From Actinomycetota bacterium (GTDB taxonomy: Bacteria; Actinomycetota; Thermoleophilia; Solirubrobacterales; 70-9), in assembly GCA_018268695.1 (NCBI GenBank), contig JAFDWD010001119.1, positions 1 to 27,853 on the forward strand: a stretch of 27,853 nucleotides of DNA, given 5' to 3'. Below are positions 14,860 to 22,217 of the stretch, piece by piece; position 1 is the stretch's first letter, and each line of letters opens with the position of its first letter. The notes beneath the pieces were generated by a model. That model was not told the origin of the DNA. It searched no databases and was given only the letters and a program-made list of their open reading frames with translations. The position numbers were made by a program, and so were the translations under genes.

Positions 14860-15875
14860 CGCGCGTCGGGATCAACGGCTTTGGCCGCATGGGCCGACTG
14901 GCGCTGCGCGCCGCTTGGGGATGGCCGGAGTTCGAGTTCGCGGCGATCAACGAGACCGCGGGCGACGCGACCACCGGCGCCCACCTCCTGGAGTTCGACT
15001 CGGTCCACGGTCGCTGGTCGCCGGGGATCGAGGTCGACGCCGACGGGCTCGCGATCGAGGGCCACCACATCGCGTGGTCGGGGTCGGCTACGCCGGGCGA
15101 TGTGGACTGGGCCGCCGCAGGGGTCCAGGTCGTCCTCGAGTGCTCGGGTCGCTTCCGCACGATCGACTCCCTCTCCCCCTACTTCGAGCAGGGCGTCCGC
15201 AAGGTCGTCGTCGCCGCGCCGGTGAAGGAGGAGGGCGCCCTCAACGTGGTCGTCGGGGTAAACGACGACCCGGCCGAGCTGGCCGGCCACGACATCCTCA
15301 CCGCCGCGTCCTGCACCACCAACTGCCTCGCGCCGGTGGTCAAGGTGATCCACGAAGGGCTGGGCATCACGCACGGGGCGATCACCACCCTCCACGATCT
15401 GACCAACACCCAGGTCGTCGTCGACGCTCCTCACAAGGACCTCCGCCGCGCACGGGCCGCGGGCCTCTCGCTGATCCCGACCACGACCGGGTCGGCGACC
15501 GCGATCGGCCTGATCTTCCCCGAGCTGCAGGGCAAGCTGAACGGCCTCGCGGTGCGAGTGCCGCTGCTGAACGCCTCGCTGACCGACTGCGTCTTCGAGG
15601 TCGGCCGTGAGACTGCGGTCGAGGAGGTCAACGGCCTCCTCCAGGCGGCCGCCGAGGGCCCGCTCGCCGGGATCCTCGGCTACGAGACCCGGCCGCTGGT
15701 CTCGGTCGACTACCGCGACGACGCCCGGTCGAGCATCGTCGACGCGCCCTCCACGATGGTCGTCGACGGAACCCAGGTGAAGGTGCTTGCCTGGTACGAC
15801 AACGAGTGGGGCTACGCGAACCGCCTGGTCGAGCTGGCCCGCGCCGTCGCCGAGGATCCGAGGAGCGCAGGCTGA
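14856..15875 (+). CDS. ArsJ-associated glyceraldehyde-3-phosphate dehydrogenase
   Basis: The product is 339 aa, starting at GTG overlapping the arsC stop. The NAD site is [10 protein letters not shown] (5-14); the catalytic Cys153 is in SCTTNC and His180 in TLHDLTNTQ. The segments [20 protein letters not shown] and HDLTNTQ, instead of the glycolytic HAYTNDQ form, match the branch found beside arsJ. This enzyme uses arsenate in place of phosphate and makes 1-arseno-3-phosphoglycerate, the substrate of ArsJ. It is probably not the main glycolytic enzyme: no pgk or tpi is nearby and it sits inside the ars unit. Confidence 0.93.
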   Translation: MTRVGINGFGRMGRLALRAAWGWPEFEFAAINETAGDATTGAHLLEFDSVHGRWSPGIEVDADGLAIEGHHIAWSGSATPGDVDWAAAGVQVVLECSGRFRTIDSLSPYFEQGVRKVVVAAPVKEEGALNVVVGVNDDPAELAGHDILTAASCTTNCLAPVVKVIHEGLGITHGAITTLHDLTNTQVVVDAPHKDLRRARAAGLSLIPTTTGSATAIGLIFPELQGKLNGLAVRVPLLNASLTDCVFEVGRETAVEEVNGLLQAAAEGPLAGILGYETRPLVSVDYRDDARSSIVDAPSTMVVDGTQVKVLAWYDNEWGYANRLVELARAVAEDPRSAG

Positions 15876-17146
15876 TGAGCACCGCCGCGGCACCCGCCGG
15901 CGACCGCCGCGGCGAGCTGCGCAACTACATCCTGGTCACGGCCGCCTACTGGGTCGAGACCCTGGCGGACGGGGCCACCCGGATGCTGGTCCTCTTCTAC
16001 TTCTACGAACTCGGCTATTCGGCCTTCACCGTCGCCTCCCTCTTCATCTTCTACGAGATCTTCGGCATCGTCACCAATCTGGTCGGGGGCTGGTTGGCGG
16101 CGCGCTTCGGCCTGCGGACGACGCTCTTCATGGGTTTGGGGACCCAGGTCTTCGCCACGGCGATGGTCGGCTTCGCCCCGGAGGCGTGGCTCGTCATCCC
16201 CTACGTGATGGCCTCGCAGGCCTTCTCGGGCATCGCCAAGGACCTGACCAAGATGAGCTCCAAGAGCGCGGTCAAGCTGGTGGTGCCCGAAGGGGACGAA
16301 GGCTCGCTCTACCGCTGGGTGGCGGTGCTGACCGGGTCGAAGAACGCCCTGAAGGGCGTCGGCTTCTTCCTCGGCGCGGCGATGCTGACGGTGATGGGCT
16401 TCCAGACCTCGATGGTGGTCCTCGCCGGCGTGGTCCTCACCACTCTGATCGTCGTCTCGACGCTGATGCACGGCCACCTCGGCAGGCCCGACGCGAAGGC
16501 GAAGTTCAAGCACATGTTCTCCAACAACCGGGCCGTCAACGTGCTGGCGGCGGCGCGGATCTTCCTCTTCGCCTCACGCGACGTCTGGTTCGTGGTGGGG
16601 CTCCCGGTCTACCTGGAGACCGTCCTCGGCTGGAGCTTCCTCGCCTCCGGCGGCTTCCTCGCGATCTGGGTGATCGGCTACGGCGGCGTCCAGGCGGTCG
16701 CGCCGCGCTTCATCCGCGGCAGCGACGGCCGCTCCGAGCCGGAGGGGCGCACCGCCACCTGGCTCGCCTTCGTCCTCGCGATCTTCCCGGCGGCGATCGC
16801 GATCGGCCTCACGGCCGGGGTCGACCCGACCGTGGTGATCGTCGGCGGCCTGATCCTCTTCGGCATCGTCTTCGCGGCCAACTCGGCCGTCCACTCCTAC
16901 CTGATCCTCGCCTACTCCGAAGGCGACAAGGCGACTATGAACGTCGGCTTCTATTACATGGCGAACGCAGGCGGGCGGCTCATCGGGACGGTCCTCTCGG
17001 GGCTCCTCTACGAGCTCGGCGGCCTCGAAGCCTGCCTCTGGACCTCGACCGGCTTCGTCCTCGCCGCCGCCTTCCTCTCTCTTCTTCTACCGAGCAAGAC
17101 GCCCGATCAGTCGAGGCCTGCCGACGCGCTCGCGATGGCCGGCTAG
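15875..17146 (+). CDS. arsJ: ArsJ organoarsenical efflux permease (MFS)
   Basis: The product is 423 aa with twelve predicted transmembrane helices. The ATG overlaps the gapdh stop (TGATG). Recognisable segments are YILVTAAYWVETLADGATRM, FYELGYSAFTVASLFIFYEI, and IAKDLTKMSSKSAVKLVVPE, all typical of ArsJ. It exports 1-arseno-3-phosphoglycerate, which falls apart to arsenate outside, so together with the GAPDH it is an arsenate-extrusion system that needs no reduction. Gene order gapdh-arsJ is the known pairing. The next gene follows after 14 bp with its own strong ribosome binding site. Confidence 0.93.
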   Translation: MSTAAAPAGDRRGELRNYILVTAAYWVETLADGATRMLVLFYFYELGYSAFTVASLFIFYEIFGIVTNLVGGWLAARFGLRTTLFMGLGTQVFATAMVGFAPEAWLVIPYVMASQAFSGIAKDLTKMSSKSAVKLVVPEGDEGSLYRWVAVLTGSKNALKGVGFFLGAAMLTVMGFQTSMVVLAGVVLTTLIVVSTLMHGHLGRPDAKAKFKHMFSNNRAVNVLAAARIFLFASRDVWFVVGLPVYLETVLGWSFLASGGFLAIWVIGYGGVQAVAPRFIRGSDGRSEPEGRTATWLAFVLAIFPAAIAIGLTAGVDPTVVIVGGLILFGIVFAANSAVHSYLILAYSEGDKATMNVGFYYMANAGGRLIGTVLSGLLYELGGLEACLWTSTGFVLAAAFLSLLLPSKTPDQSRPADALAMAG

Positions 17147-17160
17147 GGAAAGGAGATCCC

Positions 17161-17796
17161 ATGAGGTACGTGCTCTTCGTCTGCACCCAGAACGCAGGCC
17201 GCTCCCAGATGGCCGAGGCCTTCTTCACCCAGATCGCCCCGGACGACCTACGCGCAGAGTCGGCCGGCCAAGCGCCGGCGCGCGAGGTCCACCCCGTCGT
17301 GGTAGAGGCGATGCGTGAGGTCGGCATCGATCTCGCCGACCGGATCCCGAAGAAGCTCACCGTCGAGATGCAGTTGCACGCCGACTGGGCGATCACGCTC
17401 GCCTGTGGCGGCACGTGTCCCTACGTGCCCTCGATCGTCGAAGACTGGGAGGTTGCCGATCCGGCCGGGAAGTCGCTGGCGGAGGTGCGCGTACTCCGCG
17501 ACGACATCCGGGCGCGAGTCGAGCGGCTCCTCATCAATCACGTCGATGACATCCGCGAGGATCGGTCAGCCCACGACAAGCGGCTCGCCCAGCTTCTCCC
17601 CCGCCTCGATCGCGAGTTCGCCGACCTGCGGAGCCCACAGGAGATCCGTGCCTGCGCCGACGCCGTGCTCGATCGATTCGACGACGCGCCGATCCGAACT
17701 CATGTCCTGACGCTGGCGCAGCGTCAGACGGCCGAGTGCCTGCGGGCCGACGAATGTTACGAGCGGACCGACTCCGCGATCGCTGGACACGTTTGA
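17161..17796 (+). CDS. LMW-phosphatase-type ArsC with C-terminal three-helix domain
   Basis: The product is 211 aa, preceded by AAAGGAG. Residues 1-130 are an ArsC/LMW-PTPase domain: FVCTQNAGRSQMAEAFF with Cys8, and CGGTC with Cys82 and Cys86. Residues about 137-200 form an extra helical domain (LLPRLDREFADLRSPQEIRA, then DAPIRTHVLTLAQRQTAECL) with Cys165, 193 and 199. It resembles the three-helix bundle seen at the N-terminus of some actinobacterial phosphatase-like arsenate reductases, here at the C-terminus. It is probably a second arsenate reductase or arsenate-binding protein, closing the operon. Identity is moderately sure; the reason for two ArsCs is unknown. Confidence 0.86.
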   Translation: MRYVLFVCTQNAGRSQMAEAFFTQIAPDDLRAESAGQAPAREVHPVVVEAMREVGIDLADRIPKKLTVEMQLHADWAITLACGGTCPYVPSIVEDWEVADPAGKSLAEVRVLRDDIRARVERLLINHVDDIREDRSAHDKRLAQLLPRLDREFADLRSPQEIRACADAVLDRFDDAPIRTHVLTLAQRQTAECLRADECYERTDSAIAGHV

Positions 17797-17929
17797 TCGG
17801 CCTCCGAATACGTCATCAGGGCTGGTCGGACAGGCATTGCATCCGCCGACTGTTGCCCCAGCCGTTGCCCCGAATTTCCAAACCGTCTTTGTCGAACGAG
17901 GTTTCTCGGTTCTGCAAGCGGCTTGAAAG

Positions 17930-18002
17930 CTCCGGGGGTGGGACTCGAACCCACAACCCTTCGATTAACAGTCGAATGCTCTGCCGATTGAGCTACCCCG
18001 GA
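17930..18002 (-). tRNA. tRNA-Asn (anticodon GTT)
   Basis: The acceptor TCCGGGG (18002-17996) pairs with CCCCGGA (17937-17931), discriminator G at 17930. The anticodon loop is CTGTTAA (17971-17965) with GTT. The T arm GTGGGTTCGAGTCCCAC is intact. CCA is not encoded. The 3' end faces the arsenic locus, and only 133 bp separate it from the last ars gene. Confidence 0.95.
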
Positions 18003-18009
18003 ACGGCGA

Positions 18010-18025
18010 CGGCCCGTTTGGGCCG
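18010..18025 (-). terminator. Weak hairpin between dnaG and tRNA-Asn
   Basis: CGGCCC-GTTT-GGGCCG forms a 6-bp stem with a 4-nt loop, 18 bp after the dnaG stop. There is no clear T-run after it on either strand, so it may be a weak terminator or a tRNA leader structure. Confidence 0.35.
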
Positions 18026-18043
18026 GGTGGGGAATTTAGCGGG

Positions 18044-19855
18044 TCAGCCGGCGACCCGTTGCGCGTGGGCGATCCGTTCGACCAGGGCGGCGCGTTCGCG
18101 GGAGAGGCGGGCGCGTCGCTCGTAGTCGCCGCGCTCGCCCGCGGCGGCGATCTCGTCCTCCAGCCGGCGCTGGTCGAGGAGGAGGAAGTTCAGCTCCATC
18201 GCCTCCTCCGAGGCGGGCTCCTCGCGGGCCATCATCACGAGTTCGGTGATCAGTGCGGCGAGGGCGCCGTTTTCGCGCGGCAGGTGCTCGGCCGCGTCTT
18301 TGGGATGGGAGCGGATGAAGGCGGCGGCGGCCTGGCCGGAGCGCGAGAGGTGCTTCTCCCCCAGCCGCTCGAGGTAGCCGGCTCCCGGCTCGGGGAGCGC
18401 GATGCACATCGCCAGCAGCGCCCGCTCGCGGCGTTCGCGGGAGGTCAGCTCGGCGGGACGCGGCGGCGGGGCCGCCTGCCCTTGCCCTTGCGGAGCCGGG
18501 ACACGGTCGCGACCCGGCGGAGGCGCCGCGCTCGCCCCCGGCCCGCCCGTCGCCGGGGTCGCGGCGACGACGCGACCCATCACCATCGCCGGCTCGAGGT
18601 CGAGGCGGTCGGCGACCTTGCGCTCCAACTCCGACCGGCTGGCGCCTTCCTCCATGGCGGCGAGAATCGGGGCGACCTCGGTAAGCGCCTGGTCGCGCTC
18701 GACCGGCGAGGAGGTGTCGGTGCGGTCGATGATCCGCATCACCTGGAAGTCGGTCAGCTCGGCGGCGTCCTTGGCGTAGCCACGGAAGCGCTCGGCCCCG
18801 TCGGGCTCGAGCATCAGCTCGGCCGGATCGACGCCTTTCGGCATCGAGGCGACACGGAGGCGCATCCGCCGCCCCCCGGCGACCCGCTGCGCGCGCAGCA
18901 TCGCCTCCTGGCCGGCTTCGTCGGCGTCGAGCGCCAGGATCACCTCGTCGACGACGCCGGAGAGCGTTTTCACCTGGTCGGGCGTGATCGCCGTGCCCAT
19001 CACTCCGACCGCGCCTTGCAGTCCCGCTTGGTGGAGGGCCAGGACGTCGGTATATCCCTCGACCACCAGCGCCCGGTTCTCCTTCGCCATCGCGGCACGG
19101 GCGCGGTCGAGGCCGTAGAGGATCTCCGACTTGTGGAAGAAGTCGGTCTCCGCGGTGTTGACGTACTTCGGTTTCTGGTCGTCGCGGGTCGCCCGGCCGC
19201 CGAAGCCGAGGACCCTCCCGCGGGCGTCGCGGATCGGGAACATGATGCGCGCGCGGAAGCGGTCGTACTCCTGGCCTTGGCGGCTGCGCTGCACGAGGCC
19301 GACGCTGTGCATCTCCGGCACCGTGAAGCCCGCCCGCTGCCCGGCGACGAGGATCTTGTCCCAGGCACTGGGCGCGAAGCCGACGCCGAAATCGCGCAGC
19401 GTCTGCTCGGCGAGCCCCCGCCCGGCGAGGTACTCGCGCGCCTTGCCCGCCTCTTTCGACTCCCAGAGGTAGTTGGCGTAGTAGGCGGCCGCGCGCTCCA
19501 GCAGCTGCTGTAGCCGCTGGCGGGCCTGGCGGCGCGCCTCCGCCCGCGGGTCCTCCTGCTCTCGCTGCAGCTCGACCCCGTAGCGGTCGGCCAGCGCTTC
19601 GACCGCCTCGGCGAACTGGAGGCCCTCCTTCTCCATCACGAAGCCGAACACGTCGCCGGCCTCCCCGCAGCCGAAGCAGTGGTAGAGCTTGTCCTGCGGG
19701 TCGACGGAGAATGACGGTGAGCGCTCGTCGTGGAACGGGCAGAGGCCCATCATCTGGGCACCGTTCCGTTTCAGATCCGTGTAGCGACCGACCTCCGCCG
19801 CCATGTCGGCGGCATCGCGGACGGCGTTGATGCTCTCGGAGGAGATGCGGGCCAC
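18044..19855 (-). CDS. dnaG: DNA primase
   Basis: The product is 603 aa, starting at GTG that shares one base with the dgt stop (TAGTG). The CHC2 zinc finger is Cys39, His42, Cys60, Cys63 (GLCPFHDERSPSF, YHCFGCGEAGD). The Toprim core shows VVEGYTDVLALHQAG and ILALDADEAGQEA. A Pro/Gly/Ala linker near residues 430-475 leads to the C-terminal DnaB-binding helical domain. It synthesises RNA primers at the replication fork. Length is normal. It is co-translated with dgt, a common arrangement in actinobacteria, tying dNTP control to replication. Confidence 0.97.
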   Translation of the reverse strand: MARISSESINAVRDAADMAAEVGRYTDLKRNGAQMMGLCPFHDERSPSFSVDPQDKLYHCFGCGEAGDVFGFVMEKEGLQFAEAVEALADRYGVELQREQEDPRAEARRQARQRLQQLLERAAAYYANYLWESKEAGKAREYLAGRGLAEQTLRDFGVGFAPSAWDKILVAGQRAGFTVPEMHSVGLVQRSRQGQEYDRFRARIMFPIRDARGRVLGFGGRATRDDQKPKYVNTAETDFFHKSEILYGLDRARAAMAKENRALVVEGYTDVLALHQAGLQGAVGVMGTAITPDQVKTLSGVVDEVILALDADEAGQEAMLRAQRVAGGRRMRLRVASMPKGVDPAELMLEPDGAERFRGYAKDAAELTDFQVMRIIDRTDTSSPVERDQALTEVAPILAAMEEGASRSELERKVADRLDLEPAMVMGRVVAATPATGGPGASAAPPPGRDRVPAPQGQGQAAPPPRPAELTSRERRERALLAMCIALPEPGAGYLERLGEKHLSRSGQAAAAFIRSHPKDAAEHLPRENGALAALITELVMMAREEPASEEAMELNFLLLDQRRLEDEIAAAGERGDYERRARLSRERAALVERIAHAQRVAG

Positions 19856-20874
19856 TAGAAGCGCGCCGCCTCTGGGACCGCCAGGTCGGTGAAGCGGGCG
19901 ATGCAGTAGCGATCGGTCATCCCGGCGATGTAGTCGGTGACGCGCTGGGCGTGGTCGGCGGTCGGGTCGAGCGCCGGGATCATCTCCGGGTGCGCGAGGT
20001 AGTGGTCGAAGAGGCCGGTCATCGTGTGCTCCACCCGGGCGTGCTCGGAGCGCGCGGTCTCACCAAGGTAGACGCGGTCGAACATGAACTTACGCAGCCG
20101 CAGCATCGCCATCCCGACCTCCTCGGACTGCAGGATGTCGGCGGCTCCGCGGGAGTGCTCGACGATGTCGGCGACGAGGGTGTCGATGCGGATCGAGCCG
20201 GTCGGGCCGAGCAGCTCGATCTCGGCGGTAGGGAGGTCCTCGGGGCGGAGTATCCCGGCGCGCAGCGCGTCGTCGATGTCGTGGTTGATGTAGGCGACGC
20301 GGTCGACGAGGCGAACGATCCGCCCCTCGAGCGTCGCCGGCTTGACCGGCCCCGTGTGGTGGACGATGCCGTCGCGGACGGGCGCGGTGAGGTTGAGGCC
20401 GACCCCGTCGCGCTCCAGCACCTCCACCACCCGCAGCGAGTGCTCGTTGTGCTTGAAACCGGCGCCGTCGGGGCGGGCACGCCGCAGGCAGCCGTCGAGC
20501 GTCTCCTCGCCGGCGTGGCCGAATGGCGGGTGACCGAGGTCGTGCCCGAGCCCGATCGCCTCGGTCAGGTCCTCGTTCAGTCCCAGCGCGCGGGCGACCG
20601 TGCGGGCGATGCCGCACGCCTCCAGGGTGTGGCTGAGACGGGTGCGGTAGTGGTCGCCCTCGGGGGCGACGAAGACCTGGGTCTTGTGCTTCAGCCGGCG
20701 GAAGGACTTCGAGTGCACGATCCGGTCCCGGTCACGCTGGAACGGCGTGCGCAGCGGGCTGTCGGGCTCGGCGACGGCCCGCTCGGCCGGATAGGAGCGC
20801 GTCGCCTCGGCGGCGAGGAACTCGTCCTCCCAAGCGCGGATCCGGTCCTCGAATGCGACGGTGGCGGGGGGCAT
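19855..20874 (-). CDS. dgt: dGTPase-like HD-domain dNTP triphosphohydrolase
   Basis: The product is 339 aa when started at ATG 20874. This start was chosen because a TATGAT -10 box (20887-20882) ends seven bases upstream; two earlier in-frame ATGs overlap or precede that box and would add up to 14 residues. The HD metal site is visible as His82 (LSHTLEACGIA), HDLGHPPFGHAGE (111-123) and the AYINHDIDDAL segment. DSPLRTPFQRDRDRIVHSKS is the N-terminal signature of the dGTPase-like type 2 group. It hydrolyses dNTPs to nucleosides plus triphosphate. It ends in the dnaG start. Confidence 0.93.
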   Translation of the reverse strand: MPPATVAFEDRIRAWEDEFLAAEATRSYPAERAVAEPDSPLRTPFQRDRDRIVHSKSFRRLKHKTQVFVAPEGDHYRTRLSHTLEACGIARTVARALGLNEDLTEAIGLGHDLGHPPFGHAGEETLDGCLRRARPDGAGFKHNEHSLRVVEVLERDGVGLNLTAPVRDGIVHHTGPVKPATLEGRIVRLVDRVAYINHDIDDALRAGILRPEDLPTAEIELLGPTGSIRIDTLVADIVEHSRGAADILQSEEVGMAMLRLRKFMFDRVYLGETARSEHARVEHTMTGLFDHYLAHPEMIPALDPTADHAQRVTDYIAGMTDRYCIARFTDLAVPEAARF

Positions 20875-20881
20875 CCGAATG

Positions 20882-20887
20882 ATCATA
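20882..20887 (-). promoter_or_regulatory. dgt -10 box (TATGAT), leaderless
   Basis: TATGAT is one change from TATAAT and lies seven bases ahead of ATG 20874. Position suggests transcription from the A of that ATG. The -35 region (TTCGGC at 17 bp) is weak and falls in the left arm of the adjacent inverted repeat. Confidence 0.6.
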
Positions 20888-20897
20888 GAAACCGCTC

Positions 20898-21022
20898 GCC
20901 AGAGGCCGAAAACCAAGCAGGTCGTGGGACGCAGGGAGGGCGACGAGGGGAGCGCACTTCAGTGCGTGACCCGAGGAGAACGACCGAGGACCGCGAGATG
21001 CGCCGGTTTGCAGGCCTCTGGC
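20898..21022. ncRNA. Nested inverted-repeat element, candidate structured RNA
   Basis: Three nested dyads fill the 147 bp between dgt and recO. The outer is GCCAGAGGCC (20898-20907) with GGCCTCTGGC (21013-21022), 10 bp. The middle is GGTCGT (20920-20925) with ACGACC (20980-20985). The inner is GCGCAC-TTCA-GTGCGT (20952-20967), a 6-bp stem with a UUCA loop. Purine-rich GAGGGG/CCCGAGGAGA strands between the stems read like tandem G-A pairs on the plus strand. No protein is encoded. It may be a small RNA, a 3' UTR structure of recO, or a mobile palindromic repeat. The right arm ends in the recO stop codon. Confidence 0.5.
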
Positions 21023-21747
21023 TATGCGGCGGCGCGAAGTTGGACATGGGCGTGGTGCTCCAGGGTCTCTCCCACCGCCCGCTCGACCTGGCGCAGGGCG
21101 GGCGGATCGGCGGCCGGGACCTCGATCAGTGGCTTCGCCAGCGCCTCGACCATGAAGCGGTGGGCTTCCTCGGTGAGCGGGAACGATCCGGCTTCGCAGC
21201 TGGCGCAGACGACGCCCCCCGAAGCGCCCGAGAACCCCGCCAGATGCTCCGCCTCCCCGCAGCCGGCGCAGGACGCGAGCTCCGGCGCGAATCCGGCCAC
21301 CAGGGCGAGCTTCAGCCGGAACGAAAGCGCCACTTCGAGGCTGATCGCCCGCGGATTGCCCGGCTCGTCGAGAAGCGACAGGTAGCGGCAGAGCAGGTTG
21401 TAGGCGGGCAGGTTCGGCTCGGTCGAGTCGAGCAGGCGCAACACCGCGTCGCAGGCCCGGGCCCCGGCCCCGATCGCGGCCCCATTCGAGCGCAGCCGCG
21501 GATAGCCGTCGAGCGTGGTGACGCTGGTGACGGTCATCAGGTCGCTGCGCCCTTGGTGAAGGACGAGGTCGAGACGGAAGAACGGCTCCAGTCGTCCCCC
21601 GAAGCGAGATTTCGGCTTGCGAGCGCCCTTTGCGATCGCCCCGAACCGCCCCAACGTGGGCGAATAGAGGTGCAGGATCCGGTCAGCCTCGCCGTAGCGA
21701 ATGCTCCGCAAGACAACCGCTTCCGTCTTGACCGTAGATCCCGCCAT
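21022..21747 (-). CDS. recO: DNA repair protein RecO
   Basis: The product is 241 aa, normal length. The N-terminal OB fold starts TEAVVLRSIRYGEADRILHL, and GRFGAIAKGARKPKSRFGG is the family's basic loop. A helical domain follows, and a zinc knuckle of Cys160, Cys163, Cys181 and Cys184 (CAGCGEAE, CASCEAG). RecO helps load RecA on SSB-coated single-stranded DNA in the RecFOR pathway. It has no good Shine-Dalgarno; CAAACT seven bases ahead of the ATG resembles the leaderless boxes seen elsewhere here. It lies 147 bp upstream of dgt on the same strand. Confidence 0.95.
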   Translation of the reverse strand: MAGSTVKTEAVVLRSIRYGEADRILHLYSPTLGRFGAIAKGARKPKSRFGGRLEPFFRLDLVLHQGRSDLMTVTSVTTLDGYPRLRSNGAAIGAGARACDAVLRLLDSTEPNLPAYNLLCRYLSLLDEPGNPRAISLEVALSFRLKLALVAGFAPELASCAGCGEAEHLAGFSGASGGVVCASCEAGSFPLTEEAHRFMVEALAKPLIEVPAADPPALRQVERAVGETLEHHAHVQLRAAA

Positions 21748-21975
21748 TGAGAGGAGTTTGCGGGACGGATCGGACGGAATCGCGGGGGCTGACGGGGGCG
21801 GCCGTCCCAGGACGTGAGGGGTTCGTGGAACAACGCCTGTGGAGCTTTACTCCCGCATAGCGAGAGTTTCTCTCCACGGCAGAGTCCTGAGCGGTGGGTC
21901 CGTGACGAAGACGCCGGGAACTCCAAGCTCCCTTGCGCCTTCGGTCTCCTTCCCAGGCCTTCGGTGACGGTTTCG

Positions 21976-22045
21976 CCCGACCCCTGGGGGCGCGGTCGTC
22001 CTTGGTGAACCTATGGCTAACTAAGGACGACCGCGCTCGGTCGGG
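21976..22045. repeat. Composite stem-loop (14-bp plus 7-bp stems)
   Basis: GCGCGGTCGTCCTT (21990-22003) is the exact reverse complement of 22023-22036, with a 19-nt loop. Outside it CCCGACC (21976-21982) pairs with GGTCGGG (22039-22045). The loop GGTGAACCTATGGCTAACT is AT-richer than its surroundings. It may be an RNA structure or a palindromic mobile element; orientation is undetermined. Confidence 0.7.
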
Positions 22046-22136
22046 GCCGGTAAATGCGCGCGGAAGCGTGGAGTTCGTGACGTATCCCGCACGTCTCCCG
22101 GGACGGCGTCGCACTCTCTCCTCACCTTTCATACCC

Positions 22137-22188
22137 CGGCCGTCTCGGCCACGGCCACAGCCTGCCAGGGCCGTGGCCGAGACGGCCG
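22137..22188. terminator. Perfect 20-bp GC-rich dyad after mutM
   Basis: CGGCCGTCTCGGCCACGGCC (22137-22156) is the exact reverse complement of 22169-22188, with a 12-nt loop. It starts 30 bp after the mutM stop. A very stable hairpin in this place is likely to end the mutM transcript, although there is no T-run; actinobacterial terminators often lack one. Confidence 0.65.
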
Positions 22189-22217
22189 TGCTCGCCGCGG
22201 GCCCTCGCGTCCCTTGC

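Larger units (their letters stand above)
21748..22217. other. 470-bp non-coding gap between mutM and recO
   Basis: No convincing gene is present: the open frames here are short, Arg/Pro-rich and lack starts with signals. The gap holds a composite stem-loop (21976-22045), a 20-bp perfect dyad close to mutM (22137-22188), and a 9-bp direct repeat GCCTTCGGT (about 21938 and 21956). I compared it by eye with tmRNA, SRP RNA and RNase P RNA hallmarks and saw none. It may carry the recO promoter and an unknown RNA. Confidence 0.5.

Noticed and set aside
20902..20914. GGCCGAAAACC similar to part of the 49-bp element arm
   Set aside because: Only 10-11 bases match and the rest of the element is absent; it is part of the nested inverted repeat between dgt and recO.
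19951..21750. A 599-codon open frame on the plus strand, antisense to dgt and recO
   Set aside because: The opposite strand encodes well-conserved Dgt and RecO. The antisense product is rich in Arg, Val, Gly and Asp with no domain, as expected when GC-rich third positions remove stop codons.
22015..22024. GGCTAACTAA shared with 26317-26326
   Set aside because: A ten-base match between two AT-richer spots, with no extension on either side. It is too short to call a repeat; at 26317 it is explained by the pyrG stop and the M20 -10 box.
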